Source of the DNA: Saccharothrix algeriensis
Lineage (GTDB): Bacteria; Actinomycetota; Actinomycetes; Mycobacteriales; Pseudonocardiaceae
Direction: 5' to 3'
NCBI RefSeq assembly: GCF_016907655.1
Contig: NZ_JAFBCL010000001.1
Span: 5,986,001 to 6,050,000, forward strand
Length of the DNA stretch: 64,000 nt
The translations under genes were made by a program, and so were the position numbers. Below the pieces are notes generated by a model. That model saw only the letters and a program-made list of their open reading frames with translations, did not search any database and was not told where the DNA came from. Shown in pieces: positions 59,559 to 64,000 of this stretch. Every line of letters begins with the position of its first letter. Position 1 is the stretch's first letter.

Positions 59559-60410
59559 TCACCCGCCCGGTCCCAGCAGCGCGGCGATCAGCTCGTCGGC
59601 CGCGACGGTGCCCGGTCGGTCGCTGACCTGCCCGTCGCCGAGTTCGACCAGCCGCCAGGAGCCGTCCTCGCGGCGGGCGAAGTCGGCGGTGGCGAAAGCC
59701 AGCCCGAGACCGGCGATCAGGGGCGCGGCGGCGAGGTCGGGCACCTCGCCCGGCTCGTCGCGCGGGGTGTCCGGGTGCGCCCCGACCAGCCGGCAGTCGC
59801 CGTCGACCCACCACGTGCGGACCTCGGCGGAGACGAAGGTCTCGAAGCGGCGCAGCACGAACCCGCCGACCAGGTCCTCGCCCCGCAGCTCGCGGAACCG
59901 GCGCGCCACGGCCCAGGCCGCGTCGGCGTCGGCCAGGTCCGGGACGAACATCGCCTCGTGCCACCGGTGCTTGAGGGACTTGGTGTGGTCGCGCAGCACG
60001 GCCGGGCCGGCGCCGAGCTCCTGGCGCGCGGCGTCGAAGGCCGCGCGGTCGACGCCGGTGGTCCACACCGACCGGGGCGTCAGGGCGGCCAGCCGGTCGT
60101 ACCAGCCGGGCAGCTCGTGGGCCCGCCGGTAGCGCTCGGCGTCGGTGCGCAGCTCGACCCCCCGCCGGCGCAGCGCCGCGTCGAACGCCCGGTACTGCTC
60201 GCCGCGCAGCATCCAGCCGCGGTAGATCGCCGCACCGCCGCCGGTCACGCGCCGCACCGCCCGGTCGGCGTCCAGGCCCCGGGACAGCGCGTCGTGGTCC
60301 ACCAGCGCCACCGACATGCCCGCGGCGCGGGCGGCCCGCGCCTCCGCGGCGAAGTGCTCGTCGGCACGGTGGGGGTGCAGCACGTCGGAGGGGACCAGCA
60401 GCCACGTCAT
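59559..60410 (-). CDS. ATP-grasp domain protein
   Basis: A 283-residue protein. The start (WLLVPSDVLHPHRADEHFAA) and the late segments VGGFVLRRFETFVSAEVRTW, WWVDGDCRLVGAHPD and WRLVELGDGQVSD match the ATP-grasp/DUF4343-type family found in actinobacteria, in which the final acidic residues bind Mg-ATP. Substrate unknown. ATG 60410 is chosen since the upstream extension is low-complexity. Monocistronic. Confidence 0.8.
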   Translation of the reverse strand: MTWLLVPSDVLHPHRADEHFAAEARAARAAGMSVALVDHDALSRGLDADRAVRRVTGGGAAIYRGWMLRGEQYRAFDAALRRRGVELRTDAERYRRAHELPGWYDRLAALTPRSVWTTGVDRAAFDAARQELGAGPAVLRDHTKSLKHRWHEAMFVPDLADADAAWAVARRFRELRGEDLVGGFVLRRFETFVSAEVRTWWVDGDCRLVGAHPDTPRDEPGEVPDLAAAPLIAGLGLAFATADFARREDGSWRLVELGDGQVSDRPGTVAADELIAALLGPGG

Positions 60411-60656
60411 GAGCCGGATCGTGCCGCACCGGACCTCCCGGGCACCACGCGTTTCCACCGCCGCGACCACGGCCGAATCCGACACCGGCCGCTGCCCGCG
60501 GCGAACGGGACGAGCGTCCAGCCGGTCCGGTACTCGGGGACACGTGCGTCGCACGCCCCGCGGCCGCTACGACCAGTGGTGCGGCGTGATGTCCACCGGC
60601 ATCGGCGGTGGAAAACCGTGTGCGCGCGGCTGTGCCGGTTGGGAGCATGGGCGGCC

Positions 60657-62249
60657 GTGGGCGTCATCGGTCTGTTCAGGCGACTGCGTGGGCGCTACGA
60701 CCGCAACTCGGTCGCGGTGCCCCTTCCGGACGCCCCGGCAGCGGAAGTTCCCGACCCGGGGCGGCTTGAGCGCGCTGTCGCCGGTGCGGCCGGCGGGAAG
60801 TTCGATGCCGCTGACGACCTCGCGTCGATGCTGCTCGTGGTGGGTCGTCACGGCGGGGCCGACCTGATCGCGCACGCGGCACGGGTGCTGGCTGCGGCGG
60901 ACCCGCGGATGTGGCTCACGGTGGACCTCTCCGCCCGGCGCGGCCCGTGGAACGCTGCCCGGTGGACCGGCGCCGCGGCCCGCCTCCTCGCCGCCGGCCG
61001 CGCCGGACCGCTGGAAGTGCTGCTCGCCGCCTGCCACCCGGACGGTTTCGTCCGGGAAGCGGCCGTGGCCGTGCTCGGTGAGCGCGACGACGCCACCGCG
61101 CTGCCCGTGCTGGCGCTGCGGGCGGCGGACTGGGTCCCCGAGGTCCGCGACCGGGCCCGCCGGGAGTGCGGGCGGCGGCTCGACCGCGCGCCGGCCGAGG
61201 CGGTCGCCCTCCTGTCACCGGTCGCGCTCGCCGTGAGTGCCCGGCACGAGGGCCGTTGGCTGGCCGACGCCCTGGCCGACGTGCTCCGCGACGGTCCGCC
61301 CACGGCCCTGGCCGCCGCCTTGGCGGCCGAAGACCGGCGCACCAGGCGACTTGCGCACGCCGTCGGCCTGGACACCGGTCGGCTCGATGCCGACCGCGTG
61401 CTCCGCGCGGCGAGGACCGATCCCGACCTGCCGATCCGCAGGATGTGCGCGCAGGCGGCCATCCGCGCGGCGAAGGCCGGCGGCGACCACGACGTGCTCC
61501 GCCGACTGCTCGCAAGCGGGACGGCCTCGGTCCGCGCCGACGCCGTCCGCGCACTGGCGGGCGCAGGTGGAGCCGTCGCCACCGAGGCGCTGGCCGACCG
61601 CAGCGCGCTGGTGCGCGCGGCCGCGCAAGCCGCCGTGCTCCGCGCCGGCACGGACCCGGCCACGCGGTACCGGGCGCTGCCGGCAGACCAGCGGCCACCC
61701 CGGCCCTCGGTGATCGCCGGCCTCGGTGAGACCGGAAACCGCTCCGACACCGACCCGCTCCGCCTGTGGTTGGCTCACCCCTCGTCACGCGGCCGCGCCG
61801 AAGCGGTCCGCGCGCTGCGACGCCTCGGCGACACCTCCGCGCAGCCGCTCCTGCCCCTGCTCACCGATCCGGTGCCCTCGGTGACCCGGCAGGTCCTGCT
61901 CTCCCTGCTCCGGCAGCCGGGCACCGTCGCCGAGCACTCCCTGCGTCCGCTGCTGCGCCGAGCACATCCGCCACACGTCCAGCGGGCGGCTTACCGCCTC
62001 CTGCGCGCACAGGGCACCCGGACCAGGATCGGCGTCGACCTGGAACTGGCCGACGAACCCGGACACCCCTTGCACGCCGATGCCCTGGCCGACCTCGCCG
62101 ACTGGCCGGCCCACGACGCCGCGACCGCGTACTCCACCCCCGCGGGATCACACGCGGCCGAGTTGTCCGCGCTGATCACGCGGGCGGAGAGCGCCCTCGG
62201 GCCCGGCCGGGCCCGCCTTCTGCGTTTCCACCTCGGACTGACGACCTGA
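60657..62249 (+). CDS. HEAT-repeat-like protein
   Basis: A 530-residue protein built of alpha-helical HEAT/armadillo-like repeats from about residue 60 on: HPDGFVREAAVAVLGERDDA, RTDPDLPIRRMCAQAAIRAA, SGTASVRADAVRALAGAGGA, HPSSRGRAEAVRALRRLGDT and TDPVPSVTRQVLLSLLRQPG. Such proteins are scaffolds or regulators. The GTG at 60657 gives MGVIGLFRRLRGRYDRNSV; a GTG at 60618 is also possible. Confidence 0.75.
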   Translation: MGVIGLFRRLRGRYDRNSVAVPLPDAPAAEVPDPGRLERAVAGAAGGKFDAADDLASMLLVVGRHGGADLIAHAARVLAAADPRMWLTVDLSARRGPWNAARWTGAAARLLAAGRAGPLEVLLAACHPDGFVREAAVAVLGERDDATALPVLALRAADWVPEVRDRARRECGRRLDRAPAEAVALLSPVALAVSARHEGRWLADALADVLRDGPPTALAAALAAEDRRTRRLAHAVGLDTGRLDADRVLRAARTDPDLPIRRMCAQAAIRAAKAGGDHDVLRRLLASGTASVRADAVRALAGAGGAVATEALADRSALVRAAAQAAVLRAGTDPATRYRALPADQRPPRPSVIAGLGETGNRSDTDPLRLWLAHPSSRGRAEAVRALRRLGDTSAQPLLPLLTDPVPSVTRQVLLSLLRQPGTVAEHSLRPLLRRAHPPHVQRAAYRLLRAQGTRTRIGVDLELADEPGHPLHADALADLADWPAHDAATAYSTPAGSHAAELSALITRAESALGPGRARLLRFHLGLTT

Positions 62250-62286
62250 CGGGCGCCGGAACCGCCCGCCGCGCGCACGGCGCCCG
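62250..62286. terminator. Hairpin after the HEAT-repeat gene
   Basis: CGGGCGCCG (62250-62258) is complementary to 62278-62286 across a 19-base GC-rich loop, immediately after a stop and between convergent genes. A likely terminator. Confidence 0.55.
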
Positions 62287-62391
62287 CGCACGTAGTGGCG
62301 CACCGCTACGAGGACCGTCGGCGGGTGTGCCGCCACCCCGGAGCCACCGGCAGGTCGCCGCACCCCCGTTCGGGCGGAGTGGTCGGACTGG

Positions 62392-63096
62392 TCACAGGCG
62401 CGGGAGGTAGGCGGCGACCTCGGCGACGGCGTCGAGGCTGTCGTGGTCGAACCGGCCGCCCGGGGCGTTCTCGGCCTCGGCGACGGTGACGGCGGCGCCG
62501 TCGCGGTCGCTGCCGTAGCGCAACCCGGTGAACTCGACGTGGCCCAGCTCCGGCAACGCCCCGCCGAGCGGGGTGATGTCCCCGCTGCCGTGGACCTCCA
62601 TGAGGTTCTCGAACTCCCGGGCGTCGCGAGTGCTGCCCAGACCGATCCAGGCCACCGACACCACCGCGGTGTTGCCGGAGTCGTCGGCCACCGCGAACAG
62701 CACCCGTTCCAGGTGGGTGCAGCGGTGGGTGGTGAAGAACTGCCGCACCTGCCCGAACGAGGCCGCCACGCACTCGGTCTGCTGCTTGGCGCTGCGCTTG
62801 ACCTGCCGCAGGCCCATCCGCTGCCACGCGCCGTCGGGGCCCTCGCGGCGCGCCGCCTTCTGCCCCTCGCTCTTGCGGGCGCGCAACTGCCCCGGCGAAC
62901 CGCCCAACCGCACCGAGCCCGCCCCGGCCTCGGCTGCCGTCCCGGCGGACCCCGCCCCGGCCCCGGCCGTTCCCACTGCTCCACCGGAGGCGAAGATGCC
63001 CAGCGCGGCCACCCCGGCCACCACCGCCCCGACACCGCCCTTCTTGCCGCTGATCGGTCTGACCCGCCCTTGGCCGTCGGTGAAGAACTCCGGCAT
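62392..63096 (-). CDS. Hypothetical protein with a glycine/alanine-rich helix
   Basis: A 234-residue protein. A hydrophobic Gly/Ala stretch at about 20-60 (VGAVVAGVAALGIFASGGAV and beyond) follows a short basic start and could be a membrane segment. A globular domain starts at about 90 (RQVKRSAKQQTECVAASFGQ, FFTTHRCTHLERVLFAVADD) and ends DAVAEVAAYLPRL. No family recognised. AGGGGTGG precedes the ATG. Confidence 0.68.
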   Translation of the reverse strand: MPEFFTDGQGRVRPISGKKGGVGAVVAGVAALGIFASGGAVGTAGAGAGSAGTAAEAGAGSVRLGGSPGQLRARKSEGQKAARREGPDGAWQRMGLRQVKRSAKQQTECVAASFGQVRQFFTTHRCTHLERVLFAVADDSGNTAVVSVAWIGLGSTRDAREFENLMEVHGSGDITPLGGALPELGHVEFTGLRYGSDRDGAAVTVAEAENAPGGRFDHDSLDAVAEVAAYLPRL

Positions 63097-63382
63097 GCGC
63101 CACCCCTTGACGTGTTCACCCGACCGGTCCTGTGACCGATCGTGCGCTCAGCGTAGCGACAGGGACCGACAGATGGTCGTATGCGACAAGCAAGCCCTGG
63201 TCAGGGTGTGCCGACGCTGCACCCGCACCACACCACGGCAGCCACCCCCGCAAACGCGGCGCCGCGCCTCGCCACCGACGCCAGTCGTGCGACGACCTGG
63301 TTCGAGCGCGAACCCGTCCCGGGCCGGGATCACTCCGGGGCGGAATCGCGCCGCGGTAAAATGCGCCGTGCGGTGGAAGGCG
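63097..63382. other. Intergenic region
   Basis: About 290 bases between divergent genes; no gene seen. ATCGCGCCGCGGTAAAATGC near 63345 is a weak -10-like element in the rightward direction. Confidence 0.3.
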
Positions 63383-63658
63383 ATGGCCCCGGCCGAGGTG
63401 TGGGAGGTCATCGACTTCCGGGTCGGTGTGCCGTGGCCGGTGTCGCGGGCCTTCCTGGGGGACCTCTTCACGCCGGCGGTGCGCGAGGGGGCGGCCCGGT
63501 GGGGGCGGCCGGTCCTCCGGCGGCCTCCCGATCAGACCAGTGCGACCCGGGGCCTGCCCGGCGGTTGCCGGGCCTCCGTGGCCTTAGGATCGAAGTCGGT
63601 GGTGGCCTGCTTCCTCACCCCGCAGCAGGACGAGGCCGACCGGGAAGAGGGGTGCTGA
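63383..63658 (+). CDS. Small hypothetical protein upstream of the TY-Chap gene
   Basis: About 91 residues. The first half (VWEVIDFRVGVPWPVSRAFL, GDLFTPAVREGAARWGR) is protein-like; the second half is less so, and an early frameshift or decay cannot be excluded. GGAAGG lies only two bases before the ATG. Its TGA is 2 bases before the next GTG, consistent with coupling. No family recognised. Confidence 0.4.
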   Translation: MAPAEVWEVIDFRVGVPWPVSRAFLGDLFTPAVREGAARWGRPVLRRPPDQTSATRGLPGGCRASVALGSKSVVACFLTPQQDEADREEGC

Positions 63659-63660
63659 AG

Positions 63661-64000
63661 GTGTCCGGGTGGACGGAGTTCGGCGGGCGTCTCACCAAGG
63701 CGCTGCGGAACGTGACCGACCGGGTTTTCCTGGTCGTCTTCCTGCAGGCGGACCGGAAGGTGTACGTGCAGTTCGCCGGCGGTCAGGACGAGCTGCACGC
63801 GCAGGCGGCGGGGCCCGAGGTGGTCCCGTGGGCGGAGTCCGGCGGCATGGCCGCGGCGGGGTGGGTCGCGCCGTCGGGCATCGACCCGCCGAACTGGTCC
63901 TTCTCGCTGCCCCTGCCTGCGTCGACCGCCGAGTACGCCGCGCTGGCGGAGCGCTGCGTGGTGGCGTTGCGGGACGCCTACGGGCTCTCGGGGTCGGACG
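63661..64000 (+). CDS. TY-Chap (T3SS chaperone-like) domain protein, 3' end outside window
   Basis: The first 113 residues are present. WTEFGGRLTKALRNVTDRVF, KVYVQFAGGQDELHAQAAGP, GWVAPSGIDPPNWSFSLPLP and CVVALRDAYGLSG match the actinobacterial TY-Chap fold, which resembles type III secretion chaperones but occurs in species with no type III system. Role unknown. Start GTG at 63661. Confidence 0.72.
   Translation, partial: MSGWTEFGGRLTKALRNVTDRVFLVVFLQADRKVYVQFAGGQDELHAQAAGPEVVPWAESGGMAAAGWVAPSGIDPPNWSFSLPLPASTAEYAALAERCVVALRDAYGLSGSD

Noticed and set aside
63532..63798. Leftward small gene opposite the TY-Chap start
   Set aside because: It overlaps the well-matched TY-Chap N-terminus and has no family resemblance.

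Overview
This 64 kb window is chromosomal DNA from a very GC-rich actinomycete. Third codon positions are almost all G or C, GTG starts and 4-bp GTGA start/stop overlaps are common, and families such as DUF3040, DUF3140, DUF6766, TY-Chap, MAB_1171c and DevS/DevR are typical of Actinobacteria. A mycosporine-type cluster and the family mix suggest the Pseudonocardiales (Actinosynnema/Saccharothrix/Lentzea-like); this is an inference, since no rRNA gene is present. I saw no tRNA, rRNA, CRISPR array or insertion sequence.

1-15 kb: a truncated PhnD-like lipoprotein; a sulfur island (ArsR-rhodanese regulator divergent from cysE-cysK); an MFS exporter; DinB and DUF3140 genes; a phosphoketolase-acetate kinase pair; a CPA1 antiporter behind a 44-residue proline-rich micro-ORF; an MRJP-like protein; a STAS protein whose 3' end overlaps a convergent DUF6766 gene; an HPP membrane protein; and a PCuAC-like lipoprotein. 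15-24 kb: a GH15 enzyme, small helical proteins, DUF3040, a methyltransferase, a PucR-type regulator and an NfeD-SPFH pair. 24-29 kb: a STAS-nhaA pair faces a tetR-monooxygenase pair, followed by a second nhaA. The monooxygenase promoter contains a clear TetR-type palindrome.

29-38.5 kb: a small two-component system, a CoA-transferase, and a DevS-like GAF kinase meeting a DevR-like regulator stop to stop. Beside this pair lie decayed universal-stress-protein and Acg-type nitroreductase fragments, families that in mycobacteria belong to the DosR dormancy regulon. A CPA2 antiporter with a TrkA-C regulatory subunit follows. With the CPA1 and two NhaA genes, the window holds four cation/proton antiporters.

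38.7-47.7 kb is the most unusual part. It encodes a 1273-residue STAND NTPase with 14 WD40 repeats and an N-terminal motif resembling amyloid-signalling sequences, then a Ser/Thr kinase with a 7-repeat WD40 propeller, then a 957-residue protein of unknown family carrying a PD-(D/E)XK/NERD-like nuclease motif. I regard this as a candidate sensing/effector (possibly anti-phage) module; that is inference.

47.7-64 kb: an ICMT-like methyltransferase; an XRE - ImmA/IrrE protease - MAB_1171c membrane protein operon with palindromes at its promoter; secreted small proteins and an AraC regulator; a compact mycosporine-type operon (ATP-grasp MysC-like, DDGS-like cyclase, O-methyltransferase) with no visible MysD or MysE; then poorly characterised genes (coiled-coil/winged-helix protein, a second ATP-grasp, a HEAT-like repeat protein) and a TY-Chap protein cut by the window end.
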